Positions 49,982-58,244 of a DNA stretch of 64,000 nt are shown here, piece after piece. The position numbers and the translations under genes are program-made. The DNA is from Flavobacterium araucananum (lineage in GTDB: Bacteria; Bacteroidota; Bacteroidia; Flavobacteriales; Flavobacteriaceae), in NCBI RefSeq assembly GCF_002222055.1, contig NZ_MUGS01000028.1, positions 1 through 64,000 of the forward strand, read 5' to 3'. Each line of letters starts with the position of its first letter. Position 1 is the stretch's first letter. The notes under the pieces are model-generated. The model saw nothing but the letters and a program-made list of their open reading frames with translations, did not search any database and was not told the DNA's origin.

Positions 49982-51064
49982 ATGGAAAATAAAAAAGAAA
50001 TGAGAAAGTGGTTAGAAGATTTCAATTTAAATCACCCACTTGTGATAGCTGGACCTTGTAGTGCAGAAACGGAAGATCAGGTTTTGAAAATTGCTCACGA
50101 ATTGAAAGATTCAAAAGTTAGTGTATTCAGAGCTGGAATCTGGAAACCAAGAACACGTCCGGGAGGATTTGAAGGTGTTGGAGAAATTGGTTTAAAATGG
50201 TTACAAAAAGCTAAAAAAGAAACTGGTTTATTAATGGGAACTGAGGTTGCGACTGCGGCTCACTGTAAACTGGCTTTAGAACATGATATCGACGTTTTAT
50301 GGGTTGGTGCCCGTACAACTGCAAACCCATTCGCAGTTCAGGAAATTGCTGATACACTTAAAGGAACTGATAAAATCGTTTTGGTTAAAAACCCGGTAAA
50401 CCCGGATTTGGCTTTATGGTTAGGTGGTGTTGAGCGTTTACACATGGCTGGAATCGAGAAGTTAGGAGTTATTCACAGAGGTTTCTCTACTTACGAAAAA
50501 ACTAAATACAGAAACATTCCAGAATGGCAAATTGCTATCGAATTGCAAAATAAATTTCCTGATTTACCATTAATCATCGACCCGTCTCACATTACCGGAG
50601 ATCGTAAAATGATTTTTGAAGTAACACAAGAGGCTTTAGATTTGAATTATGATGGTATGATTATCGAAACGCACTACGATCCGGACAACGCCTGGTCTGA
50701 TGCTGCTCAACAAGTTACTCCAGACGTTTTGAAACAAATCATTAAAGATTTGACGATTAGAAAAACGGATGATACTACAGATCAGTACACTCAAAAAATG
50801 ACTAAACTAAGAGCTAACATCGATGTACTTGATGCTAACTTATTAGAGTTATTAGGAAAACGTATGAAAGTAGCGGACGAAATTGGTCAGGTAAAAAAAG
50901 ATGCAAACGTAGCGATTCTTCAAAACAACCGTTGGAACGAAATCTTAGGAAAAATGATCCTTGAAGGAGAGAAAAAAGGTCTTACGGAAGAGTTTGTTTT
51001 AAGAATGTTCAAAGCAATTCACCAGGAAAGTATTGGTCACCAAGAGAAAATTTTCAACGCATAA
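49982..51064 (+). CDS. Bifunctional DAHP synthase / chorismate mutase
   Basis: Catalyses the first step of the shikimate pathway and the chorismate to prephenate step. The 360-residue protein has an N-terminal type I-beta-like DAHP synthase domain (about 1-262: PLVIAGPCSAETEDQVL, FRAGIWKPRTRPGGFEGVGE, LVKNPVNPDLALWLGGVERL, LPLIIDPSHITGDRKMIFEV). A C-terminal type II (AroQ) chorismate mutase follows (about 268-355: MTKLRANIDVLDANLLELLG, KRMKVADEIGQVKKD, the end IHQESIGHQEKIF). This fusion is common in Bacteroidota and other phyla, where the mutase half makes the synthase responsive to prephenate or chorismate. Last gene of the pheA unit. Confidence 0.92.
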   Translation: MENKKEMRKWLEDFNLNHPLVIAGPCSAETEDQVLKIAHELKDSKVSVFRAGIWKPRTRPGGFEGVGEIGLKWLQKAKKETGLLMGTEVATAAHCKLALEHDIDVLWVGARTTANPFAVQEIADTLKGTDKIVLVKNPVNPDLALWLGGVERLHMAGIEKLGVIHRGFSTYEKTKYRNIPEWQIAIELQNKFPDLPLIIDPSHITGDRKMIFEVTQEALDLNYDGMIIETHYDPDNAWSDAAQQVTPDVLKQIIKDLTIRKTDDTTDQYTQKMTKLRANIDVLDANLLELLGKRMKVADEIGQVKKDANVAILQNNRWNEILGKMILEGEKKGLTEEFVLRMFKAIHQESIGHQEKIFNA

Positions 51065-51165
51065 TTTTCTAAACCATATAAATGATATAAGTTAATTTAA
51101 GTTTTATTAAAACTATTTTAAAATTTTCTTATAGCATTGATTGAAAATAGATTGTTTTTTTTAAG

Positions 51166-51209
51166 AATCTCCGGCACTTTGTAAAAAAAAGTGTTGGAGA
51201 TTTTTTTTT
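51166..51209 (+). terminator. Terminator of the pheA-tyrA-DAHP synthase unit
   Basis: CTCCGGCACTT pairs with AAGTGTTGGAG (G-U pairs allowed) and is followed by nine T. It lies about 105 bases beyond the last stop. Confidence 0.75.
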
Positions 51210-51254
51210 GGTTATAAATCATAATACGGTTAAATAGAATTTTCTATAAAAACA

Positions 51255-51345
51255 TAGCCCACGGTTTCAACTGTGGGGACAAAGATTTGCGATTCCAAAA
51301 GATTGCAACATTGATTGAGCTCGCACGGTTGAAACCGTGCGCTAT
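51255..51345. repeat. REP-like hairpin pair 2 (GCCCACGGTTTCAACCGTG type)
   Basis: A hairpin GCCCACGGTTTCAACTGTGG at the left and an inverted copy GCACGGTTGAAACCGTGCGC at the right, with outer TAGC and GCTA ends. Same architecture as pair 1 at 43.3 kb, with a different stem sequence. Confidence 0.75.
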
Positions 51346-51483
51346 AGTTTACAAGGTTTTTAATCTCAATCTTAGGCTTATATTTTCTTATATAACTGAT
51401 ATGGTTTGATTTTTTTATAACCCATTCCAACCTTTTTAGATTTTATATGCTCTATAGTTATATACAAACTTAACTCTCGTGTT

Positions 51484-54400
51484 ATGAAATCAAAAAGACG
51501 TTTATCTAAGCCAGAATTTTTTCAAGTAAATTGGAAAGTATTGCTTTATTTCTTGTTGTTTTTAACAACAAAATCTTTTGCACAAAGCCCTGAATTAACG
51601 GTTAAAGGCGATGATGCCCAAAAAGTGCGAATGAATAAACTAATTGTAAATGTAAAAGTGGTGGGAAACATTGCTTACACTACTGCCGAAATGCATTTTT
51701 TTAATTCAGGAACCCGTCAGATGGAAGCAGAACTTATTTTTCCGTTACCGGAAAATGTTTCGGTTTCAAGATATGCCATCGACATAAATGGGAAAATACG
51801 AGAAGCGGTTCCGGTAAATAAAAATAAGGGAAAACAGGTTTTTGAAGCAATCGAACATCGTCGCGTTGATCCGGGATTATTGGAGAAAGTAGATGGAAAT
51901 AATTTTAAAACCAGAATTTATCCTATAATGCCAAACGGAGAACGAACCGTAATTATTGGTTACGAAGAAGAACTTAGAGCATTTGATAAAGATAATTTGG
52001 CGTATCAGTTAGTAAGTCGTTATCCTGAAAAACTAGATCAGTTTGAGATGAATGTTTCGGTTTTGGGAACCGAGGTGTCGCCAACTGTTGCAGAAAATTC
52101 CGGGGATGCAATTACTTTTTCAAAATGGAATCAATCTTTTCAGACTTCCATTAAAAAAGAAAACTATCAGCCTTCTGAAAAATTAGTTTTTAAAATTCCA
52201 ATTCAGCAAAATATTCCAAGTGTATTGATGCAGGATGTTGGCGGTCAGCATTATTTTTATGGTAATACTTTTATTGAGGGCAATAAAATAGCCAAGAAAA
52301 ATCCAACTTCGATTGGTTTAATTTGGGATAACTCGTTGAGCTGTAAAACGAGAGATTTAAAAAAGGAACTGGTTTTGCTTGAGGGTTATTTTAAGAAAAT
52401 AAAAAACACAAAGGTTACGTTGTACTTTTTGAATTATAGTTTCGAAAAACAAAAGGATTATGTTATTGTTAATGGAAATTGGGCAGAATTAAAAGCGGCT
52501 TTAGAGAATGCAAAATATGACGGAGGAACCCGTTTTTCGCAAATAAATTTTTTAAACAATGACGAATATTTATTTTTCTCCGACGGACTTTCGTCTCTGA
52601 GTGATGCTGTTTTGCCTAAAACTAAAAAGCCAATTTACACGATCACATCATCTGTATCTGCTGATTTTGCTTTTTTAAATTATTCGGCAATGCAAACAGG
52701 CGGAAATTTTATCAATTTAAACCAGATAAATCAGGAAGTTGCTTTGGATAAATTGGCGAATACTAATTTGAAATTTTTAGGTATAAAAGAGAATTATACA
52801 GTAACTGATTTGTTTCCAATGGCAGGAACTTCGGCTTCCGGTAGTTTTAGTTTCTCGGGAATTTCCCTGAATCCAAAAAATGAAATTACATTGTTGTTTG
52901 GATATAATAGCGAAGCTGTTTTAGAAAGAAAAATTACTCTGGATGCAGCAACTCAAAATACCAAAGATGTAAATATAGAAAAACTTTGGGCTCAGAAAAA
53001 AATAGCTAATCTTGATTTTCAATATGCAAAAAATGGGGATGAAATAGAGCTTCTGGGAAAAAAATACGGAATTATAACCAAGAATACTTCGTTGATTGTT
53101 TTAGAAGATATTAGAGATTATATTGCTTATGACATTATTCCGCCAGCAGAATTGCGTGCTGAGTTTGATCGAATTAAAAAACAAGAACAGGATAATAATC
53201 TGGCACAGCAAAAAAACAATTGGCAAAGTATTGAAAGTTATTTTCAGGGATTGAATGATTGGTGGAAAAAAGATACTAAATATACAGCACAGAAAATTTC
53301 TTCGAAAAATAAAAAAAGGAAAGGGTCTGAAACTATAAAAGGAGATCCCGATGCCACCATGACGGTAGATGAACCTGTTGGTTCAGGAAGTTCAGCAATG
53401 GTAATGGAGAATGACGTAATATCTCAGAATGCTCCGCCACAGGCAGATAAAGTTGCATTTGTACAACCCGCATTGGCAAGGGCAGCTGAAACAACAAATA
53501 GAAATAAAGCAAAGGATGAACTGGAAGAGGTAGTTGCGGGTAAAGTTGCGGGAGTTCAAGTGCAGGAATCACCAAATAATAGTATAGCCCAAGATCAGGA
53601 AACAACTGCTAATGCAGCATTAAAAGATGCCGATTTTAATCGTACTATAAATGATTCTAAAACCTGGAATCCGGATCGATTGTATTTAAAAGCTTTAGCA
53701 TTAGCACCAAAAGAAAAACAATATGATTTGTACTTTGAACTAAGAAAAGCACAGGAAAGAAATCCGAGTTTTTATTTTGATGTGGCGCATTTTTTCTACA
53801 ATCAGGGGGATGTAAAAAAAGCATTACAGGTTATCAGTAATATTGCCGATTTAGGTTTAGAAAACCACCAGCTTTATAAAACGCTTACTTATACATTACG
53901 CCAATGGAAAGCCTATGATGATGCCTTGTTTACTGCAGCACAAATTGCAAAATGGAGAGCGCATGAACCACAAAGCCTTAGAGATTATGCCTTGACTCTG
54001 GAAGATGCAGGAAAATATCAGGAAGCTTTTGACCAATTGATTAAGGCATTAGAGGTTAATTATTACGGAGAAATGAGCGGACAATATGAGGGTGTAGAAG
54101 ATATTATTTTAATGGATATTAATCGTTTAACGGCAGAACATAAAGATTTAAAAACAGGTAAACTCGATAAAAAATATTTGGCAAAAATGCCTGTTGCTAT
54201 CAGAATAATTATGAATTGGAACCTGATGGATGTAGATTTAGATCTTCATGTTATAGAGCCAGATGGAGAAGAGTGTTATTATGCACATAAGAGTACGCAA
54301 GCTGGCGCGAGATTTTCAAAAGATTTTACGCAAGGTTACGGGCCTGAACAATATTTGATCCGAAATGCTGTAAAAGGAAAATACCAAATTAAAACCAACT

Positions 54401-54552
54401 ATTTTGGCGAAACTGAATTAACAGAAAATGGCCCTGCAACTGTTATGGTAGAAATTTATACGACTACGGCAGGAAAAACATCAAGAACATTAAAAACAAT
54501 TCAGCTAGGAAAAATCAAAGAAAATGAAATTTTAGCCGAAATTGTTTGGTAA
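51484..54552 (+). CDS. VIT-domain / vWA-like / DUF2135 protein
   Basis: A 1022-residue exported protein. The signal peptide ends TKSFAQ near residue 34. A VIT domain (about 35-165) has VVGNIAYTTAEMHFFNSGTR and AIEHRRVDPGLLEKVDGNNF. A von Willebrand A-like domain (about 265-430) keeps metal-site residues: DNSLS near 281, GGTRF and FFSDGLSS. Residues 600-715 are a low-complexity linker, inside which LEEVVAGKVAGVQVQESPNN resembles a SusC-type plug. A TPR-like helical region (about 720-870) and a C-terminal DUF2135 domain (LMDVDLDLHVIEPDGEECYY) follow. A large protein-interaction role at the cell surface is likely; no specific function is known. It stands alone. Confidence 0.75.
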   Translation: MKSKRRLSKPEFFQVNWKVLLYFLLFLTTKSFAQSPELTVKGDDAQKVRMNKLIVNVKVVGNIAYTTAEMHFFNSGTRQMEAELIFPLPENVSVSRYAIDINGKIREAVPVNKNKGKQVFEAIEHRRVDPGLLEKVDGNNFKTRIYPIMPNGERTVIIGYEEELRAFDKDNLAYQLVSRYPEKLDQFEMNVSVLGTEVSPTVAENSGDAITFSKWNQSFQTSIKKENYQPSEKLVFKIPIQQNIPSVLMQDVGGQHYFYGNTFIEGNKIAKKNPTSIGLIWDNSLSCKTRDLKKELVLLEGYFKKIKNTKVTLYFLNYSFEKQKDYVIVNGNWAELKAALENAKYDGGTRFSQINFLNNDEYLFFSDGLSSLSDAVLPKTKKPIYTITSSVSADFAFLNYSAMQTGGNFINLNQINQEVALDKLANTNLKFLGIKENYTVTDLFPMAGTSASGSFSFSGISLNPKNEITLLFGYNSEAVLERKITLDAATQNTKDVNIEKLWAQKKIANLDFQYAKNGDEIELLGKKYGIITKNTSLIVLEDIRDYIAYDIIPPAELRAEFDRIKKQEQDNNLAQQKNNWQSIESYFQGLNDWWKKDTKYTAQKISSKNKKRKGSETIKGDPDATMTVDEPVGSGSSAMVMENDVISQNAPPQADKVAFVQPALARAAETTNRNKAKDELEEVVAGKVAGVQVQESPNNSIAQDQETTANAALKDADFNRTINDSKTWNPDRLYLKALALAPKEKQYDLYFELRKAQERNPSFYFDVAHFFYNQGDVKKALQVISNIADLGLENHQLYKTLTYTLRQWKAYDDALFTAAQIAKWRAHEPQSLRDYALTLEDAGKYQEAFDQLIKALEVNYYGEMSGQYEGVEDIILMDINRLTAEHKDLKTGKLDKKYLAKMPVAIRIIMNWNLMDVDLDLHVIEPDGEECYYAHKSTQAGARFSKDFTQGYGPEQYLIRNAVKGKYQIKTNYFGETELTENGPATVMVEIYTTTAGKTSRTLKTIQLGKIKENEILAEIVW

Positions 54553-54585
54553 ATGAACCAATATTAGGATCTGTTTTTTAATTTT

Positions 54586-54640
54586 AAAAGGCGAAGTTGC
54601 GTTGTTCAATTCTAAAAACGTAATTTTGCCTTTTAATATT
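54586..54640 (+). terminator. Strong terminator after the VIT protein gene
   Basis: An 18-bp stem (54586-54603 with 54617-54634, three G-U pairs), a 13-base loop and a T-rich tail, 34 bases past the stop. Confidence 0.8.
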
Positions 54641-54693
54641 TTTTAGATTTCAGAGTAATCTAAAATCTAAAATCAGAAATCTAAAAGTAAAGA

Positions 54694-55671
54694 ATGACAG
54701 GACTCGTATATAAATCTACAGGAAGTTGGTATACTGTAAAATCTGAAAAAGGCGATTTTATAGAATGCCGTATGAAAGGGAAGTTTAGGATGAAAGGTAT
54801 TAAAAGTACCAATCCTATTGCTGTAGGCGATATTGTCGATTATGAACTCGAAGAAACTTCGGATGCCTTAACCGGAACAATTTTTAATATTCACGAAAGA
54901 AAGAATTATATTGTTCGTAAATCGGTTAATTTATCGCATCAAATGCATATTATCGCGTCGAATATTGATCGCGTATTTTTATTGATAACGATTAATAATC
55001 CGCCAACAACTTTTAATTTTATAGACCGATTTTTGGTAACTGCCGAAGCTTATAATATCGAGACTATTCTGGTTTTTAATAAAATAGATACTTTTGATGA
55101 GCCAACGCTCGAAGATCAATTGTATATGCAATACGTATATCAGCAAATTGGTTACAAATGTCTTCGCGTTTCTTCGACCGAAATGAAAGGAATTGATGAG
55201 CTAAAAGAAATGATGATTGATAAAGTTAGTATGTTCTCCGGACATTCTGGTGTTGGAAAATCGACTTTGGTAAACGCTATGGAGCCATCGTTGCATCTTA
55301 AAACCAAGACAATTTCTGAGGCCAGTAAACAAGGTCAGCACACCACAACTTTTGCAGAGATGTATGATTTGTCTTTTAATGCCAAAATTATTGACACTCC
55401 GGGAATTAAAGGTTTTGGGATTGTAGATATGGAAAAAGAAGAGATCAGTGGTTATTTTCCTGAGTTTTTTAAACTAAAAGACCAATGTAAGTTTAACAAT
55501 TGCCTGCACAAAGAAGAGCCACATTGTGCTATAAAAGCAGCTTTAGAAAGAGATGAGATCGCTTGGTCCCGTTACAATAGTTACTTGAAAATATTAGAAG
55601 GTGACGACGAAAATTATCGTACAGATTCGTATGATGAAGATCGAAAAGCAAGTGACGAACTAAGGAAATAA
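54694..55671 (+). CDS. rsgA: Ribosome small subunit-dependent GTPase A
   Basis: A late 30S-assembly GTPase. The 325-residue protein has an N-terminal OB fold (1-75). The GTPase domain is circularly permuted, in the order typical of RsgA: NKIDTFDE (G4), FSGHSGVGKSTLVNAM (G1, near 186), QGQHTTTF (G2) and DTPGIKGFG (G3). A C-terminal zinc knuckle (CKFNNCLHKEEPHC, C-x4-C-x-H-x5-C) follows near 267. All motifs are intact. Upstream of it a terminator ends the VIT gene; dtd follows after 145 bases. Confidence 0.95.
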   Translation: MTGLVYKSTGSWYTVKSEKGDFIECRMKGKFRMKGIKSTNPIAVGDIVDYELEETSDALTGTIFNIHERKNYIVRKSVNLSHQMHIIASNIDRVFLLITINNPPTTFNFIDRFLVTAEAYNIETILVFNKIDTFDEPTLEDQLYMQYVYQQIGYKCLRVSSTEMKGIDELKEMMIDKVSMFSGHSGVGKSTLVNAMEPSLHLKTKTISEASKQGQHTTTFAEMYDLSFNAKIIDTPGIKGFGIVDMEKEEISGYFPEFFKLKDQCKFNNCLHKEEPHCAIKAALERDEIAWSRYNSYLKILEGDDENYRTDSYDEDRKASDELRK

Positions 55672-55715
55672 TTATTAATTGTTAATTGTGAATTATAGAC
55701 AAAGTTATAATGTAG

Positions 55716-55735
55716 AGATGCACTGCAGTGCATCT
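55716..55735. repeat. Perfect 20-bp palindrome
   Basis: AGATGCACTGCAGTGCATCT is a perfect palindrome with no loop. A second, 14-bp palindrome CCGATAGCTATCGG lies at 55771-55784 in the same rsgA-dtd gap. Confidence 0.7.
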
Positions 55736-55816
55736 AACGTTAGAATTTAAAATCTTTTTAATTCGTGTATCCGATAGCTATCGGGAGTGGCAAAAAAACA
55801 CATCATTATATAAAAT

Positions 55817-56269
55817 ATGAAAGTAGTTCTTCAAAGAGTTTCAGAAGCATCAGTAACCATAGATCATAAAAAAGTAGCCGATATTCAAAAAGGGTTATTG
55901 ATATTAGTTGGAATAGAAGATCTCGATATTCAGGAAGATATTGATTGGCTGGTTGGTAAAATTATTAAAATAAGAATTTTTGGCGACGATAATGATGTCA
56001 TGAATTGTTCTGTTCAGGATGTCGATGGAGATATTATCGTGGTAAGTCAATTTACGCTTCATGCTTCTACAAAAAAAGGCAATCGCCCTTCGTACTTAAA
56101 AGCTTCAAAACCTGAATTTGCAATTCCAATGTATGAGAATTTTGTACAGACTTTAGAAAAAGAATTCGGTAAAAAAATTCAAACCGGAATTTTTGGCGCA
56201 GATATGAAGGTTAACCTCTTGAACGACGGTCCTGTAACTATTTTAATTGACAGTAAAAATAGAGACTAA
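55817..56269 (+). CDS. dtd: D-aminoacyl-tRNA deacylase
   Basis: Removes D-amino acids mischarged on tRNA. The 150-residue protein is full length for the family and shows MKVVLQRVSEASVTIDHKK at the start, the catalytic SQFTLHASTKKGNRPSYL near 78, and the GADMKVNLLNDGPVTILID near 130 that carries the cross-subunit Gly-Pro motif. Cytosolic homodimer. It lies between rsgA and the DUF3857 cluster. Confidence 0.94.
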   Translation: MKVVLQRVSEASVTIDHKKVADIQKGLLILVGIEDLDIQEDIDWLVGKIIKIRIFGDDNDVMNCSVQDVDGDIIVVSQFTLHASTKKGNRPSYLKASKPEFAIPMYENFVQTLEKEFGKKIQTGIFGADMKVNLLNDGPVTILIDSKNRD

Positions 56270-56308
56270 AATTTCAGCTACAAAGGTTAAGTATTTCTAA
56301 AAATGATA

Positions 56309-56316
56309 TATATTTG
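56309..56316 (+). promoter_or_regulatory. -7 core for the first DUF3857 gene
   Basis: TATATTTG is a perfect core 16 bases before the ATG at 56333. It lies inside the longer open frame, which therefore is unlikely to be the true start. Confidence 0.55.
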
Positions 56317-56332
56317 GCGAAATTACTTACTA

Positions 56333-58240
56333 ATGAAATTTGCTTTTTTTGGGTTACTATTTTTTTTCTTCGTCCATAATTCTTCTGCTCAAAAGAGCGA
56401 ATATCTTGCAACTTCTATTGCAGATAGTCTAAAAGAAAATGCTAATGCTGTTGTTCGTTTTGATCAGATTGATATAACAATTCTGTCACAACGAAGCATG
56501 AGTACTAAAAATCATCGTGTTGTAACCGTATTAAATGATAAAGGTTTTGATGCCGTGCAAGCTTATGAGTATTATGATAAATCAACTTCGGTTAAAAATA
56601 TTGAGGCGATAGTTTATGATGCTTTTGGTAAAGAAATCAAAAGAATTAAAAGAAAAGATTTTAAAGACCAAAGTATTGTTGGAGGAAGTACACTTTTTTC
56701 AGATAATAGATATGTGTATCTGGATTACACGCCTATTTCTTATCCTTTTACAGTTGAATTTAATAGTGAAGTTCAGACTTCAACAACTGCATTTATTCCA
56801 AATTGGATGCCTTTAAGAAGCGCTTATACCAGTATAGAAAAATCAGTTTTAAATGTTATTTACCCTTCAGATTTAGGATTTAAAAAGAAAGAGTTTCAAT
56901 TCTTCGATTTCAATATTAAGAAGACCATCGATACAAATACGCAGCTTTCTTATATTGCCACGAATATTTTGTCACAAAAAAAAGAAGATTACAGTCCTTC
57001 ATACAAAGATCTTTTTCCTAAAGTTATGATGGGTCTGGAACGTTTTCATCTGGAAGGCGTTGATGGCACAGCTACAAATTGGGTTGATTTTGGAAAATGG
57101 TATTCTGAAAAAATATTATCAGGAACTACAGATTTGCCGGAAGAAACTAAAGCAAAAATAAAAGCCGTTGTTGGCGATGAAAAAGATCCTGTCAAAAAAG
57201 CAAAATTGGTTTACGATTTTGTACAAAAAAAATCACGATATGTAAGTATACAGGTTGGTATTGGCGGCTGGAAACCTATGTTGGCTACAGATGTAGATCG
57301 TTTAGGGTATGGCGATTGTAAAGCCTTAACCAATTACACAAAAGCACTTTTGCAAGCAGTAGATGTCCCGTCATACAATACAGTATTATATGGGGATACT
57401 TATAAAACTAATATCGAATCTGATTTTGTCTCGATGCAAGGAAATCACATGATTTTGTCTATCCCAAATGGCAACCATTATACCTGGTTAGAATGTACAA
57501 GCCAGGATGATCCTTTTGGATATCAGGGTACTTTTACAGATGATCGTGATGTTTTGATTATAAAACCGGAAGGTGGAGAAATTGTCAGAACCAAAGTGTA
57601 TGAAGATTTTGGAAATACCCAAAAAGACAGAGGAACCTATACAATCGATGAAAATGGTAATTTTTCAGGTTCTATTTCGATCGTTTCAGAAGGATCTCAA
57701 TACAGTTCTAAAGCGAGGATCGAAAATTTACAGCCAACAGAGAAAGAATCACATTATAAAGAATATTGGGACAATATTAATAACCTGAAATTGGGTAAAA
57801 TAGCTTTTACCAATAACAAAGAGAATATTCGTTTTACGGAGGACGTTCAGGTTACGGCTATAAATTATGCAACCATTTCTGCCAACAAAATGATTTTTAC
57901 TGTTGATGCCTTCAATCAAAGTTCAGCGAATGTAAAAAGAATCAGGAATAGAAAAAATCCATTTCAAATACAACGTGGTTATTTAGATACAGATGAAATG
58001 GAAATTAATCTGCCAACGGGTTTTGCAATAGAATTTTTGCCTTCAAACTTTGAATTAAAAGGAAAGTTTGGGGAATACAAAACCGAAATCATTAAAAAAG
58101 AAAATAATAAACTGATATACAAACGCTCGATGTTTTTAAATAAAGGAAAATATTCAAGTAAAGAATATGACGAATATCGTCTTTTTATGGAGCAAGTGTC
58201 AAGAAACGATAATGCCAAAATTATATTAATTAAGAACTAA
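56333..58240 (+). CDS. DUF3857/transglutaminase-like protein, copy 1
   Basis: A 635-residue exported protein. The signal peptide is MKFAFFGLLFFFFVHNSSAQ. The N-terminal DUF3857 half (about 45-220) contains NHRVVTVLNDKGFDAVQAYE. The transglutaminase-like half has the Cys in DRLGYGDCKALTNY (near 329) and a His in GNHMILS, with an acidic residue in WLECTS, so a plausible Cys-His pair is kept. The true start is taken at the ATG that follows a perfect promoter core; the longer frame adds ten residues in front of a good signal peptide. It leads three tandem paralogues. Substrate unknown. Confidence 0.8.
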   Translation: MKFAFFGLLFFFFVHNSSAQKSEYLATSIADSLKENANAVVRFDQIDITILSQRSMSTKNHRVVTVLNDKGFDAVQAYEYYDKSTSVKNIEAIVYDAFGKEIKRIKRKDFKDQSIVGGSTLFSDNRYVYLDYTPISYPFTVEFNSEVQTSTTAFIPNWMPLRSAYTSIEKSVLNVIYPSDLGFKKKEFQFFDFNIKKTIDTNTQLSYIATNILSQKKEDYSPSYKDLFPKVMMGLERFHLEGVDGTATNWVDFGKWYSEKILSGTTDLPEETKAKIKAVVGDEKDPVKKAKLVYDFVQKKSRYVSIQVGIGGWKPMLATDVDRLGYGDCKALTNYTKALLQAVDVPSYNTVLYGDTYKTNIESDFVSMQGNHMILSIPNGNHYTWLECTSQDDPFGYQGTFTDDRDVLIIKPEGGEIVRTKVYEDFGNTQKDRGTYTIDENGNFSGSISIVSEGSQYSSKARIENLQPTEKESHYKEYWDNINNLKLGKIAFTNNKENIRFTEDVQVTAINYATISANKMIFTVDAFNQSSANVKRIRNRKNPFQIQRGYLDTDEMEINLPTGFAIEFLPSNFELKGKFGEYKTEIIKKENNKLIYKRSMFLNKGKYSSKEYDEYRLFMEQVSRNDNAKIILIKN

Positions 58241-58244
58241 CAAA

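Larger units (their letters stand above)
51065..51483. other. 419-base gap after the aromatic operon
   Basis: It contains a degenerate AAACCATATAAA palindrome just after the stop (51071 onward), a terminator and a REP-like hairpin pair, the last two listed separately. No gene is supported. Confidence 0.6.
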
